A stretch of 64,000 bases of DNA from NCBI GenBank assembly GCA_947396885.1, contig OX377206.1, positions 16,859,114 through 16,923,113 of the forward strand. The letters run 5' to 3'. The notes under the pieces are model-generated. The model did no database searches. It was not told where the DNA came from and saw only the letters and a list, made by a program, of their open reading frames with translations. Origin of the DNA: Heligmosomoides polygyrus polygyrus (Eukaryota; Nematoda; Chromadorea; Rhabditida; Heligmosomidae). Every line of letters begins with the position of its first letter. Within the stretch, counting starts at the first letter, position 1. The position numbers and the translations under genes were made by a program. This document shows positions 10,838-23,469 of this stretch, piece after piece.

Positions 10838-12505
10838 TCATCATCATCATCATTTTCAGTAGCGTTTGTCCCGCTTAGTGGCGAGGTCCGCTCTTGTGGT
10901 GTGGTGACGCCATTTCTCCCGATCATATGCTTGATCGGGATGCACACCAGCTATCTTTAAGTTCAAGTGCAACGTGTCTAGCCAACGTTGCTTCGGGCGT
11001 CCTCTGGGCCGTTTTCCAGGTACTTCAAGATTCAGGCCAATCTTACAGACGGTGTCGTCGTTAGCAGCTTCGTGCCACTTGTCGGCTATCGGAACGACAA
11101 CGAACCTCTGTCGTATGGTGTCATTGCGAACGCGGTCCAATTGCGTTACTCCGGCCGTCCACCTTAACATCTTCGTCTCCATGACACTGAGGCGGCTTTC
11201 AATTTCCTTCGTCACGGGCCAGCACTCAGCACCGTAAGTCGCTACTGGGCGGACGATTGTTCTATAAACCTTCGACTTGAGGTACTCGGGTATTGCCTTA
11301 CCACAGAGAACCCCAGTCAACGACCGCCATTTGGACCAGGCTGCACTTGCGCGCGCATTCACCTCCAACTTTAGGCTGCCATCGGGCGTAACTGTTGATC
11401 CGAGATACTTGAAAGATGTGACTCGTGAGAGGTCAGTACCATTGATCTTGATAGATCCGAGCTCATTCACATCCATCGTCAAGTACTCCGTCTTTTTGAC
11501 GTTTAGCTTGAGTCCGAACAATGCCAAGCGATCGCACCATTCCTGTGCCTGTCATTCGAGTTCGGCTTTGTCTTCACATGCAAGCATGACGTCATCGACA
11601 TACAGCAACGTCCAAGGAGCTGCCTTTTGGAGATCTCGTGTAATTGCATCCATGACGACCACGAAGAGCAGTGGGGATAGCGCAGACCCCTGGTGCACTC
11701 CGACAGAGATCGGAAACTCCATCGAGGTACCCGCTGGTGCTCGTATTCGGCCTATTGGGCACGAATAGAGGATGCGCACGAACTCAATAAGCTCTTCAGG
11801 GACGCAGTGTCGTCACAAAGCGTACCATATAACTTCTCGGGGGACGCGGTCGAAGGCCTTCTCCAAGTCCAGGAAGGCAAAATGCACCGGTTTCTTTCTG
11901 TTTCTCGCGGTGCTTCTCTAGCAGAAGGCGAACGGCGTGTATGGCATCAACCGTCCCACAGCCGGCAACGAATCCGCACTGATTATTGAAAAGCTTGACG
12001 ACATCCCGGATACGTCTATCGACAATTCGCTCAAAAGCTTTCAGGGTGTGCGAAAGTAGGCGAATCGGACGGTAGCTAGCGCAGTTCGCAGGGCTGCCTT
12101 TCTTCTTCCAAATCGGGATAGTCGTGCTTTGCTGCCAACTCTCAGCAACAACCTGATTGAGGAACTCTGTCATCCAGTCGGCAGGGCACCCCCTTCGACT
12201 TCCACAGGTCGGCCGGCAGGTCATCTGAACCAGTGGCTTTGCCTGACTTCATCTTCCTCAGGGCTGCTTCAGTTTCGCTCACTGTGATCTTCTGAACGGG
12301 ACCGTATACAGGTGATGCAAAAGGAACAGCAGGATGTTCAAATTCTACATTCGAGATTTCCTCGAAGTGGTCGCGCCATGCCTTCACAGCCCTTTTACGA
12401 TCCATCAGAAGATGGCCGTTCTCATCGTTAATGCCAAAGAACTTTTCGATGTCTTCTGCTTGGCGACAGCGAGCCCTGGCGAGTCGGTAATGATAGAGAC
12501 CCTAT
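10838..12505 (-). mobile_element. RTE fragment: reverse transcriptase and 3' end with ATG-repeat tail
   Basis: 5'-truncated minus-strand copy. Pre-RT and finger blocks (AWRDHFEEIS, GKATGSDD) lie at 12.40-12.14 kb, the RT palm is in pieces, and one long open frame 11527-10856 holds the post-RT region (ECWPVTKE, MLRWTAGVTQLDR, GKRPRGRPKQRWLD). The LRWYGHVLR block present at 49.3 kb is deleted here. The 3' end carries a TCATCAT microsatellite at 10839-10856. Stops and shifts near 11.54, 11.79 and 12.2 kb make it dead. Confidence 0.88.
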
Positions 12506-12589
12506 TTGCGCCGCTGTGATGCACAATGTTTTACTTAACGGCTCCTTTTTCCGAAAGTATTTTTACACACCTTTCTCTTCCAGCGCAAA

Positions 12590-12960
12590 GCGACTCCGGG
12601 GGTCAACTCAGCATGCCGTGGCGTGCAGATGTGGCGAGTAGGCTACATACAGCGAATGTAAACGCAGTCTTTTCTCTTCGTTTCGATTACAGGTCCGTGT
12701 TATGTTTGCTTTCGAATCTGGCAAGGGACGGAACCCTAAGATTAGGCAATTTTAACACGGGTGCACCGCTCGAGCCGCACCCTGGAGTCCCATCCCCTGC
12801 CCAAATCTGTGAACAGAGCTATAGCATTATTTGCTTTCTCTACTATCAGTGTGTCATCGTTCTTTTTTCGTTAATGACACCTTTTATGAGGTCATCCCCC
12901 CCCCGCCCCCCCCCCCTCGAGCCGCTTTCTGCCTCTCTTCCTTTAACTTTTTGAGCTAGG
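12590..12960 (+). repeat. Segment homologous to the interior of the foldback at 25.76 kb
   Basis: 12634-12815 parallels 25985-26160: both have CTACA(C/T)ACAGCGAATG, a TTCGATTACAG or TTTGATTACAG acceptor-like site, then a frame encoding GNF(S/N)TGA with a downstream P-H-x-GVPS motif. It may be a decayed gene 5' region or a repeat interior. A C-rich tract follows at 12896-12918. Confidence 0.5.
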
Positions 12961-13045
12961 GTTCTCTCAGTTGCGACCGCGTCCATGTGCTGATATAGGT
13001 AGCTATAACGAGTTCTCGCTCTCTCCTTTATCGCGTCTGCAATTT

Positions 13046-13175
13046 GAATGCGTACTTAATCATAAAATGACTTGCAGTACCGAACCCATGGATGAATCAG
13101 TGTTTAACTCTTTCCAGGTAGGTTCCATTAAGTTCCACCGGTCTCGAAGGGCAAAAGCGTTTGGTTGGCACTGCG
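13046..13175 (-). mobile_element. SINE relic
   Basis: GAATGCGTA, ATGACTTGC and GGTTGGC-like blocks follow the same order as in the SINE at 9043-9336, but the copy is heavily diverged and lacks a clear tRNA head. Confidence 0.35.
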
Positions 13176-13484
13176 GTTACGACATCGGTGACACGCCTTG
13201 TGATTCTCACTTATGGCATGACGTTTGCTAAACGCCTTCCTAGTGCAGACGCTCATTACACAACATCGATGCCACCAGCGATGGAAGGAAATTTTGAATT
13301 TTTTCCAAGGAAAATCGATTTTGTAGCAGCTTTCAACTGGAAAGTATAACGCAACACATGCATATTTCCAAGGAGTCTCCAGTCCCATTCCGTGGACGCC
13401 CACTTTATGTCAATGGGCCCAATTATTCTACGTTACCTTGGCACAGATTCAAACTCCAGCCACGTGCATCGGACTGAGGCAGGC

Positions 13485-14655
13485 TCCAGGTTTTCCTAAC
13501 CAGGGAAGGGTCTCAGGGGTAGGTCTGAACGGGGTGAATGAATAGTACTGCGAGAATCTCCACCCTTCATGTAGTAGAAAAACATGTTTCGTTTTTGCTG
13601 AGTCCTTGAACCAAAAGAGCTACGGGCCCTCGCGAAGGAGGGGAAGGTGCTAGACCGAATGTTCGACTCCCGTGCTATGCACTATTTTTGCATTTTTTCA
13701 TAACCGCTGCCTCCTTCACCAGTTTGCTTCCTATACATCTCCTACACATTTATTTCACTTTAAATTGTCAAAAGGGTCAGATTCGTGATCAACACCTCAG
13801 ATTCGTGTTTAACACTCCATGAGCTTGACAGCCCTAGTTACAAGTGGCTGCTGTAACCTGTCGTAATCGGCATAAACTTCAAAAACGGATGTCAGCACCC
13901 CAAATAGCTCCCCTCGGGGATGTTTGGGCCAAATTTTTTTTCAACCTCTCCTCGACCTCTGGAGTCGTGAAAGTACAATAGTGCTTTGATGGTAGTTTAA
14001 ATCAGCTTACTTCCTACACATCTCCCACATATTTTTTCACTCTAAATTGTCAAATAAGGGTTTACTATGAGCTGTGGTTCACTCACTTTTTCCAGTTTCT
14101 GAATTATACGATGTTTAGTTCAGCGAATGTTAAACAGCGACCTCACGGCAGGTACGGGTTACAGCAGGTACGGATGACTAGGGCTGTAGACGTCATAATC
14201 ACCGATTTTGCCCAGACTTCTCCTAGGGGGGTTATTTGGGGTGTTGATCACGAATCTGGCCCTTTTGACAATTTAGAGTGAATGTGGAGGAGATGTGTAG
14301 GAAGCAAATTGGTGAAGGAGCGGTTATAAAAAAATGCAAAAACAGTGCACAGCACGGAAGCCGAACATCCGGTCTAGTACCCTTGAAGAAGCCCCGCAAC
14401 CCGCTGAGCCTCCGATTCGCTCGCTGCGGAGCCTTTCGCCGCGTCCCATACAACGACGCACGCGCACGCGTGGGCACGTGCATACGGTGCGGTACTGTAC
14501 CCCACCTTCGAGGTCCCGCAGCTCCTTTGGTTCAAGGACTCAGCAAAAACGACACATGTCTTTCTACTATATGAAGGGTGGAAATTCTCGTAGTACTACC
14601 CCTTTCCCCCGTTCAGACCTACGCCTGAGACCCTTCCCTGGTAAGCTCCGACAGC
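13485..14655. mobile_element. Long inverted-repeat element with tRNA-like arms
   Basis: 13485-13806 and 14242-14655 are inverted copies: CCAGGGAAGGGTCTCAGG, CTTCATGTAGTAGAAA and TTGAACCAAA recur reverse-complemented. Each arm has a tRNA-like stretch around ATGTTCGACTCCCGTGC (13652-13676) or its diverged mate. The middle (about 13850-14180) holds another repeat with GAAAGTACAATAGTGC (13966-13985). No transposase frame is recognised. Confidence 0.65.
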
Positions 14656-14659
14656 TACC

Positions 14660-15770
14660 AAGGAACTACCGACGCGTCCCCCCTCGGTCAAGGGTCCACC
14701 ATCCGTTGGATCTTCTGACCTTTTCGGCTTGACGCCCCAACCAAGGCAAATCAGGAAGCTTGAACAGAGAACTGTCGATTGCACGCTGCGGTGCCTTTAT
14801 ATACCCCGAGGGGCGGAGCGTGCACAAGGCAGGGAGAGAGTGCAGAGAAGCGATTATTCAATGCGCTAGAATTCATGTCATTATTTTAGTTTGCATTTAA
14901 CGAATTGGAACTTTTCTTGAATAAATATCACTTCTATGATCATTCGCGTGACTGCCTTTATTGCAAGTTTTCCTCAGATCGCTACAGATATACTGAAATA
15001 ATTATATTACTACGTTCAGTGCAGGTCTCAGTGTCGAGTAGAGCACATTGTCTTCTAACAAGTGATGCATTATGCTATAGTTAATTTAATCCGTAAAGAC
15101 ATTCAGAAATCAAGCTAGAAGGTTAGAACCGCAGCTGCTGGTGAAAACTTGAAAAGAAGCTGTGATAAAGTAACAAGGTTAAAGGGCGGCTTCACACATC
15201 AGCACACCCGTCCGTGTGTAAACTACACAACTTGGAGTTCACAGTTCTCGCTGCTTCTGCCTGGTTCCCACTGGTGTCACTTATGCAGCGTGGGTTTCCC
15301 GGTTTTCTAAGATGGAAATCCGATCGTGCCCGAAAGCAATCGAAGTTTAACCCCAGACCCAACCAGCGTTCCTGAACCTTACCGTATTTGTCCAACTCTT
15401 CACAGCCAGAAAATCCTTACCAACAGCTTTCATTAGGGCAGGTCATTAGACCTAACTTTAACCAGCTAACTACAGCATAGATATGGAGCGGATCCTGTCA
15501 ATAAGGAGAGCTCTTCTCCTTTATCTCCTGGCTCTTTTTTGCTCGAGCGCTTCATCTTACCCAATTTTTATTTTAAAGATGATGTTGGTTAATATGTCAC
15601 CAGACGTTCAGCAGCCTAGGGGCCGCCAAACATCTAGTTGGGGGCTTCGTCCCCAAACCCTGAGAACATGTAAAACAACCCCAATCTTCCCCTTTCTTCT
15701 TTAAGCGTTCCTCCATTTATTTATTACATTAAACAACTGGTTTTACTAAATTGTATAGATCAGTGGACCA
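14660..15770. other. No recognised gene
   Basis: AT-rich unique-looking sequence with short frames only. I recognise nothing beyond weak tandem T/A tracts. Confidence 0.5.
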
Positions 15771-15774
15771 GGAT

Positions 15775-15898
15775 AAGGCTCGAGCACACTTCGCTGCCTT
15801 TGCTGCGGCAGCAGTGACAAAGGATATGAGAGGCAGCAGCTCGATGATATCCTTAATCATTGCTGCCGCAGCAAAGGCAGCGAAGTGTGCTCGAGCCT
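15775..15898. mobile_element. Palindromic MITE with near-perfect 37-bp TIRs
   Basis: 15777-15813 and 15861-15897 are exact reverse complements (GGCTCGAGCACACTTCGCTG and onward), flanked by TA on both sides. The interior is only about 47 bp. Confidence 0.8.
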
Positions 15899-16406
15899 AT
15901 ATGGTAGGGCAAAATCTTCTCTGCTCGTATGAACCCCATCCGCCCTCAATCGCATGTACGCGATCGATTTATTCTCCGAAGTGCTCCTTCTCTACGTGGC
16001 GAGAAACAGATCATGTCCCAAACCGAATTGCTTAACCCCTTCACGACACGCGCGATTTTCAGGTGACTGCTGCGTGGGACAGCGTGCATTTTTCCCGCGC
16101 GTTGATCATTTAAATTATTTTGTTTGTATTATTTGTTAAATATGGAAAACAGTAACGAATAAGGTTTCCCAAGGACCGTCTTGACCGTAGATATTAGTGG
16201 ACTCATTGATTAATATTGCACTACTAAATGCTTGATAATTTTCCACGAGCTATTTTTATGATGGTGTCCGACGACATCGTCGGACAATGTCGTGAAAGGG
16301 TTAATATGCAGAAACATAATTAAGATCAATCGGTATTGGCAAACAGGTCGACACCGTTTACTGTCCGAGGGCAAAAAAACTCCTCCGAATACCATAGTCA
16401 CCCTCC

Positions 16407-16409
<3 letters not shown>

Positions 16410-16450
<41 letters not shown>
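16410..16450. repeat. CT dinucleotide microsatellite
   Basis: About 20 CT units, bounded by CCCTAT on the left and CCCTCCCTACC on the right. Confidence 0.95.
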
Positions 16451-16453
<3 letters not shown>

Positions 16454-16554
16454 CCTACCCCCCTACTTCCTAATATAGGTGCTGGTAAAGAAACGGAGTG
16501 AGAGTCAAGCACCCACATGTGACAATGCACACTGCGACACCCCTTTTACTGGTC

Positions 16555-16700
16555 TCCCTTATTCGGAATGTCCGAGCAACATGGACGAAGTCTTCAGCAC
16601 GTCTTCTGAGTCCCTATGTACGCACGTCGGTCGACGCCCTCAGCACGTCTTCTGAATCCCTACGCTCCGCACTTGGCCCCATTCATACTGTTACGCGTTG
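16555..16700. repeat. Decayed minisatellite, CACGTCTTCTGAATCC family
   Basis: CAGCACGTCTTCTGAGTCCC and CAGCACGTCTTCTGAATCCC recur about 45 bp apart. The same unit occurs at 41.9-42.1, 57.5-57.7 and 59.9 kb. Confidence 0.6.
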
Positions 16701-17785
16701 CCCAGTGAATGTATCGTAAACCTGGACGATCCGCCGCTTAGGATGTACATAGTTCACCAGCAGTCTCCCATGGTTAAGCTGAAAGAAAACCCGACTGGCA
16801 TACCCCGCACAGTCACAGCCATCTGTTGGCTTCAGTCCTCCCCCCCGTGACTGATAACGTGACCCGCGGATTAAGCGAACTATATACAGTAAGATAGTTA
16901 TTAGGCAAAACCAAAATTTTCCGCCGTTTTTTGAATTTTAATTTCAAACTGTCATGTCTTCATTTAGCGTCAGTTATTTAAATCAAAGTAGACTCTATCA
17001 CTCTGGTCCTTACCTGCCTTAAGGAGAGCTACGTTACCTACAACTGTGTGGGTGAAGAGTGTCGTGGACTGGTATGCACCAAACATGTGGTTCAGATAGG
17101 ACCGCGTGCTGCTTGGGAAGTAAATAAGTGACGGAATGTCCACCCTGGCGCGTGTAGTGAAAGGGCTTGGGTGATTTCTGAACTGAGCTAGAAAAAGGAT
17201 TCCACATTTCTGCACATATACGTTGGACCGGCCACACTCTGGAGCTCTTTATATGCGCAGGGACAGAAGTCTCTGCGCGCTATTAAAGCTCACAGAGGGG
17301 TGAAGCCGTTCCCAAAGGCTCTGGTCGATCTATGAAGAACCAATGTCATTGGAAATCCTAACAAAATCAGTCATAAGTCGGGTAACTTTTAAAAAACAAA
17401 AAAGCCATTAACTTTTTGACAAATAGAGAAAAACAGCTTTCTTGCCGTGTAAGAGATTGTTTTAAAGAAAGCGTCTTCACACGGGAGGGGGTGAGAGTTT
17501 TGGCCAATTTTTGCCGAAATCACCTGTTTCCAGTTGATCATCAAGTTGCTCGATAACACGCCAACACCGTCTCCATCCTCCTGTCCAGAATGCTCCAAGG
17601 GAGCCTCCTCGCTCGAAGGACACGAAGAGCGTCATATCGTTCTTCCAGGGCTTCCACGAGGCCAACGCGTTGGTGGGTGTCCTGGTGTTCTCTTGACATC
17701 CCGCGGAATCCAGTCGGTGGCGGTCCTTGTCCAGCCGTTGTCTGCGAATCGTATTACGTGGCCCAGTTTTATATAATCCGAAAAT
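16700..17785. other. No recognised gene
   Basis: Only short frames without motifs. Confidence 0.5.
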
Positions 17786-19052
17786 CTTCTTCTTCCTCTT
17801 CTTCTTCTTCAGCGTTTGTCCCGCCGCGTAGCGGGGTCCGCTATTCCAGTGTCACAACGCCATCCTTTCGGATCCAGCGCTAGATCAGGGTGGACACCAG
17901 CAACCATCAAGTCAGGGGTGTAACGTGTAAGACCAGCGCTGCTTCGGACGCCATCTAGGCCGCTTGCCTGATTTCTAGCTGAAGGCCTATCTTGCGGACG
18001 CTGTCCTCTTTTCCACGCAGGACGTGGCTACCATCGCAAGCGAGCTTCGCGCATCTTGTCAACTATCAGCGCGACACCGAACATCTGCCAAATGACATCG
18101 TTTCGGATGCGGTCCATGCGCGTGACTCCAGCCGTCCAGCTCAGCATCTTCATCTCCATGACGCTGAGGCGCGTATCAACTTCCTTGGTCACAAGCCAAC
18201 ACTCAGCGCCGTAGATTGCTGCTGGCCGAACGACTGCTCTGTGGATTTTCGACTTCAGGTGCTCTGGGATCTTCCTATCGCAGAGCACGCCAGTCAGCGA
18301 ACGCCACTTGGACCAAGCTGCACTCACGCGTGAAATCACTTCAAACATTAGTTTGCTGTCAGAAGCTGATCCCACTACTTAAAGACTGAGGTACGGGGAA
18401 GCTCGATGGTGTTAGCCTTGATGGAGCTGGCCTCGGTAACGTCCGTCGCTAGGTACTCCGTCTTCTTCGCGTTCATTCTGAGTCCAAACCGCACCAAACT
18501 ATCAGGCCAAGGTTGCACCTCTCACACGAGTTCACCTTTATCTTCGCAAGCGAGCATTATGTCATCACATAACACAACGTCCATGGGACGGGCTTCTGAA
18601 GATCGTGTGTGATAGCATCCATGACGACAGCAAAGAGGAGTGGGGAAAACGCAGATGCCTGGTGCACCCCGACAGAGATGGGGAACTCCATCGAGGTTCC
18701 GGCTGCAGCTTGAACTCGACTCTTTGGCGAAGAGTAGGGCGTACCATATCGCTTCATGCGGTACGCTATCAAAAGACCTTCTGCAAATGCACTGACTTCT
18801 GTTTATCGCGGTGCTTCTCCAACAGGAGGCGGGCAGCGTGCATGGCATCAATGGTGCCACAGCCAACTACGAAGCCACACTGATTGCTGGAAAGCTGAAC
18901 TATGAGAAGGTTTCCGTTCTCATCATTCGCGACTCCCACCTCATCCCGATATATGTAGAGCGAGGCGAGGTGGGGGTCGGGTTTACAAAATACGGTGTTG
19001 ACTATGGTGAGGTTATGCGATTCCGCATATTCAAGGATACGCTAACCATCAG
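17786..19052 (-). mobile_element. RTE fragment with internal deletion and GAA tail
   Basis: The minus-strand 3' end carries a (GAA)n tail, seen as CTTCTTCTT at 17786-17810. Post-RT frame 18375-18028 (AAWSKWRSLTGVLC, GAECWLVTKE) and RT palm pieces 18866-18522 follow. At about 18910 the sequence jumps from RT directly to endonuclease code (GAGGTTATGCGATTCCGCAT near 19010, matching 1470-1490), so a large central part is missing. Non-functional. Confidence 0.85.
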
Positions 19053-20310
19053 TAATCAAAAAAATATATACAAACAATAGAAATTGAGATCTTGAACTAC
19101 TACCCATTGGCAACGGAAATACATAACTTCCAGTGTGTAGAGGTTGAAGGTTCAAGGGAACATAACCCACACTTCACAGCTTCCAAATCTATGGAAACCC
19201 ATTTAAATCCACGTGGTTTTCTATTTCGTTGAAAACAAGAAGCAGCTTTCGCGTAGACCTAGCATCAATGCTTCCAGCAACGACGAGGTTGTTTTCTTCT
19301 AACAACGGCGACGAGGTTATTGAGAAGGTTTCAACCAGTAGGTCTATCTTTCGAGAAGGTTCCAGATTCCAAATTTAAATAGCTCTATAGGTATACTTTT
19401 TTGTGATGATCAGTTAGGTTAGCACTGCAGGAATTTGCTTTGCAGCTTGACGACTCACTGTGTTGTTCGAGTCATCTGTCACTACACAAACGAATTGGTC
19501 AAGAAGAAAGGAGTGGGTGCTGTTCAGTCTCACTGGGAGAAGGGTCACGCATTGCACTTTTAAAAGATTTCCGGGACATGATTTGACTGAATGTTCAGTC
19601 TACACATGTGACTCTTGTATCCTGAAAATGTGCCTAACAAATTATCAGGATTCAACAGGACAAATATTAAGTTCAGATAAATGCTCTGGCAGCTTCTGCG
19701 CCTATACGTAGGAAAACATGACAGGACTCAGAGAGCAGCGTTTTACTCAAAGAGTGAAAGAGAGTGGAGTGCGAGCGCCAGCCGGCACTCAGATGGAGTT
19801 TCCATACTCCAGCGGAATTCACCAAAGATCTGCGTTTTCCCCACGCATTTTCATTGTCATAGTGGATGCCGTTTCGAAAGATCTTCAAAAGCTTAGATGT
19901 CCCCCAGAATAGACGAGCCTTCCGTGTAGGCCTTGGAAATCCTGTAATGTAGTCAAGAACGCTCCGCCAATTTCAACCGCCTTCATCGCGGTTCCAAGGA
20001 ATGAGAGCGTAGAGTGCCGCCCCTCGCTACAGAATCGGCCAATCCGCAGAGGACGCAACGTCGCTCCCTTTCGCAAAGACTGGCAAATTGCAAAATGGTT
20101 AGAATGAACTTCAACCCGCGCTTTGCGTACGCATCTTCGGAATACATTGCTTCTTTATACGCCTTTAAACATTGATGGGACTTCATCAATCTTGATCCCC
20201 TCAGTCATAGCGCTTGCTCTTAGCTTTATCCTGATTATTGGCGACGTTCCGCGTGAAGAAAACCAGTACAAATCTCTCAAACTACTATAACCTGGTATAG
20301 AAAACTCGGA
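19052..20310. other. No recognised gene apart from one RTE scrap
   Basis: Apart from the fragment at 19735-19898, no motif is visible. GACGAGGTTGTT/GACGAGGTTATT near 19280-19320 is a short direct repeat. Confidence 0.5.
19735..19898 (+). mobile_element. Small RTE reverse transcriptase scrap
   Basis: Plus-strand frame encodes PAGTQMEFPYSSGIHQRSAF, the RT block seen as VGVHQGSAL in other copies, then VDAVSKDLQK. It is a diverged dead fragment. Confidence 0.7.
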
Positions 20311-20625
20311 AATTAATTTGCAAAGAAGGAACAACTCTATAAAAAACCACTGAGTGTCCACCAATAAGCGACAGAATCAGTTTTTAAAAATCAGAGAGTG
20401 CCAAAGAGTGCACGCTCTCATTAAGCTGGCTGTTGAATGACGAAAACGCTCTAAAATAATACTCAAGATGGAACAAAGCGTACAACTTATGAGTCTTAAA
20501 ATATTCAATCGCTTTGCCTTCGTCTCTGATGACTGTTACTGAATATACCATTTTCACGTCAAATTGGACGCACAACGACCGATATGATTTCAGAAGTAGC
20601 ACGTTTGCTTGGAAAAGCGTTCAAT
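20310..20625 (-). pseudogene. Unrecognised ORF family, copy 1
   Basis: The minus frame 20602-20384 encodes SLCVQFDVKMVYS, RDEGKAIEYFK and EYYFRAFSSFNSQLNE, then hits a stop. Past the stop the similarity to copy 2 continues (PSLQINF). Copy 2 lies at 49.8-50.7 kb on the other strand. Protein-level similarity between two separate copies suggests real ancestral coding, but I do not recognise the family. Confidence 0.5.
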
Positions 20626-20629
20626 TTCA

Positions 20630-21190
20630 CGTGAAATAGTATATAAGAAAGCGTAACTCGCCTCAGTGAACAACATTTTACTTTAACTGAAAAAGCTACT
20701 CTACTTAGCGTGTGGTTGCCAGTGTGGAACGTGTTTTTATCAAAGTTTTCATGATTTCTAATGTTGCTTTAGCCCATCAAAGACAGTTTTGATATTCTAC
20801 CGGTTCATGGGATTTATCCCTTCTTTATGATTTTATCAATTTGGGTCATTTTGTCACTTTTCACGCAGTAGGCACATTTCTTTGGGACGCAAAGTATTCG
20901 GTTGAGATGATAGAGAAGCACAGAGATAGAAAAAGAGATAAAGAGAGACGGGAAGTAAAGGAAAGAACGAAGAAGACGCCGAGACAATGGTAGTGAGCGT
21001 GAGGTGACCGCTCAGCAGAAACTCACCGGATGTAAATGGACCGTGCTGTCCTGCCGGTGTCGAGGTTGGCTATGCCACGTGTCAGTACGTTCTGTAATGA
21101 ATCTCGGCTGAGTTCAAGAGTTTCTTTCACGACTGCTGCACTGTGTGAGTGGCCGGATTGAAGGTTAATGTGTACTGATCTCTTAAGAGC
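20630..21190. other. No recognised gene; purine-rich stretch
   Basis: 20905-20990 is strongly A/G-rich on the plus strand. No motif seen. Confidence 0.5.
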
Positions 21191-21194
21191 TTAT

Positions 21195-21977
21195 TGAAGA
21201 AAATCCAGGACTGCGATGCCGACCTGGTTATGTCCGACCAGGGCTATGCCCTAATGACCACGGACCAGCAAGGTGCCCCGCGCTGCTACACCGCAGGTAG
21301 GAGTGGTTACTTCTAATCAACTAGCCGCACAACTGTTAGCCGTAGAGGGTTCTGTAGCAATCACAGTATCAGCACTTTTTAAGCATTCACTGTCGGCCCT
21401 ATGCGATCGAACTAACCTATTGGCTCTGCTTTAAAAACCCACCCCACTCTTGCTCTACGTCATTTGCTTAACCACGTCGATCCGGCAGCTTGTTATCTAG
21501 GTAGTGCTGTGGCGAAAATTCACCGTTGTATTACGGTAACGGCTCACAACTACCGGTTGGTACCTTCAACGGTTCCTGCTTCAGCAAGCCCTTGGTCGAG
21601 CTCACCCTTCTTAGTGGAGCAGCATTCCATTCGTTCATTGACCCAGTCACTAGAATAGCTTCCCAGGCTCCATCGCAAATGGATTGCTCAGCAGTTTCCT
21701 TCTTCTTTTCCGCGATACCAGGCGGATATATCAAGTTCAAACACAGCCAAGGGACCTCTGTGAGGGTCGCTGGGTCCTCCCTCCACGGTATGGATTTACC
21801 GGATAATTTTAACTCTTCCTCTCTCACCCTTTCGCTTACAATATTTCATAACTTCATCCTTACTAACCTCTGTGAGTTGGTGCAAGACCACCAGTGGCAA
21901 GAGCTCTGGTCTCCTATAGACCAGGAGCGGTTATCCCAGTTTCACGCGCACCTCTCCCTCCACCTCATCAGCTGATC
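21195..21977 (+). pseudogene. Unidentified ORF, possibly retroelement-derived
   Basis: A fairly long frame ends at 21975 and includes QLPVGTFNGSC, LTLLSGAAFHSFIDPVTR and IPGGYIKFKHSQG. Upstream, in other frames, are DADLVMSDQGYALMTTDQQG (about 21.21 kb) and HLLNHVDPAACYLGSAVAK (about 21.47 kb). The Cys/Gly-rich look and the integrase fragment 0.5 kb downstream hint at a glycoprotein-like or other retroelement product, but nothing diagnostic is visible. Confidence 0.35.
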
Positions 21978-22439
21978 TGCAATCCCCAGCTTCGCCATCC
22001 TCATTCTGGTCTTTCCTTTTGGAATCGAAGGGTTATGGTTTGAGGTGTGAGTTAGTATTTGCCGCGTAGTGATCTCAGGATTCTGAGGGCCTTAATCGCG
22101 GTCTACTTTTCCATGTACAGTACCATCGGTAAACATACGCCAAAACGCGGCCGTTTCCCAGCTTTGCCATAACTCTCTTCAAATTCGATTATATTCAATG
22201 AAATACACATTGTTGGAATCAGAACGACATGATCTACCCAACGGTGTAAAAATCATGACAAGATTTTAAAATATTTGAGTTCGAGATCACCTAGATTAGT
22301 CGAGCCCGTAATTGTCCTGGCCTGACCCACATTCACCCCTGAGTCTCGCGAACTTGAGCAAAAATCAGCTCTAGAGCAAAAGTGGTGCGGTCGAAAATAA
22401 TCAGAGGGTACATGAGGGTAACGAAGCCCGAATATTCGC

Positions 22440-23095
22440 TACGTTTCAGCCGGTGCTTCGCACATACATCGACGCGAACCAGCTGGATTGGGACAAGTTG
22501 GTGGTTGCCTGCACCTTCATGTACAACACGTCGGTACTGGGAATACTCCCTTCTTTCCTATGTTCAATAGAGGCCCCACTTTCAACATAGATCTGGTAAG
22601 CATGACCTCGAACGGAACATTCCCATGCTTACCGACTCCAGTCTTCACGTAGCCAATCCCGTAGCTACACTTCATGTGGCTTGGAAGACCGCGCCTGTGT
22701 CTAATGATCACCAAAGGACAAAATATAATAAACAATTTGACGCGTTGCACTTCTCCCCTTTGGCCATCAAGTTAGGAGACCACGTTCACCTTCGAGATTT
22801 CGCTGCCACGCTCGGTTTGTCTCAGAAGTTGTGCGTGCCGTAGTGCAGGGTTATTGAAATAAGTCATCCTCACCTTACAATTCAGTATTTCAGCGCCACA
22901 GTCCAAATCCAAGAAGGTTCACATGAACCAGGTCAAGCCCTGTTTCGAACTTTCGGGTCCCGTTTTTACGTCACCCTGGCAGCCGGATCTGGAGCAGCTT
23001 GCTCTAAAAGCTGCAGACGCCTCTGAAGTGCCTCTGACAGGATCCGCTCATGATATCGATGGGCGTCAGACATCACTCATCGATATCTCATCGTT
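22440..23095 (+). pseudogene. Integrase C-terminal part of an LTR retrotransposon
   Basis: Retroelement integrase tail in several frames: VLRTYIDANQLDWDKLVVAC (22453 on), then NTPFFPMFNRGP, then NDHQRTKYNKQFDALH and KLGDHVHLRDF (22.70-22.80 kb), then KKVHMNQVKPCFELSGP (about 22.91 kb). The order matches the end of a Ty3/gypsy or BEL pol. It is less like the two gypsy elements in this window than they are to each other, so it is a third lineage. Frameshifted, no LTR recognised. Confidence 0.7.
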
Positions 23096-23469
23096 ATAAT
23101 ACGCGTTTTCGCTCTCGACACTTGCCTCTTTGACCGGTTCGGTCGGTACACCAGGACTGCTTACGGTCTTAAACCGCAGAGGAATTTCTCGCCTCTCCTC
23201 TTTCACCACAACGGTTGCTGTTGTTTTCTTTCGGAGATCGTATCACGGTAGAAGGGGCCGTTTGTCATTGGATTCCCGCCTCTCCACTCCACTTCAGCTT
23301 CTCGCACCGGCAGAAACCGCCTATTCTGGCAGTCTCCTCTTCCCTTTCTTTACACTCCGTTCGATCCCTTCCTCTTCGTTTTACTCAGGTCTTGATTTGC
23401 TGATGACGAAGTTTATAATACCAAATCACCCAACACGGAGACGGAATGTTGCGGTCATATGTTCAATGG

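Noticed and set aside
13640..13680. Functional tRNA gene
   Set aside because: A box-B-like GTTCGACTCCC is present, but no paired acceptor stem or full cloverleaf can be drawn.
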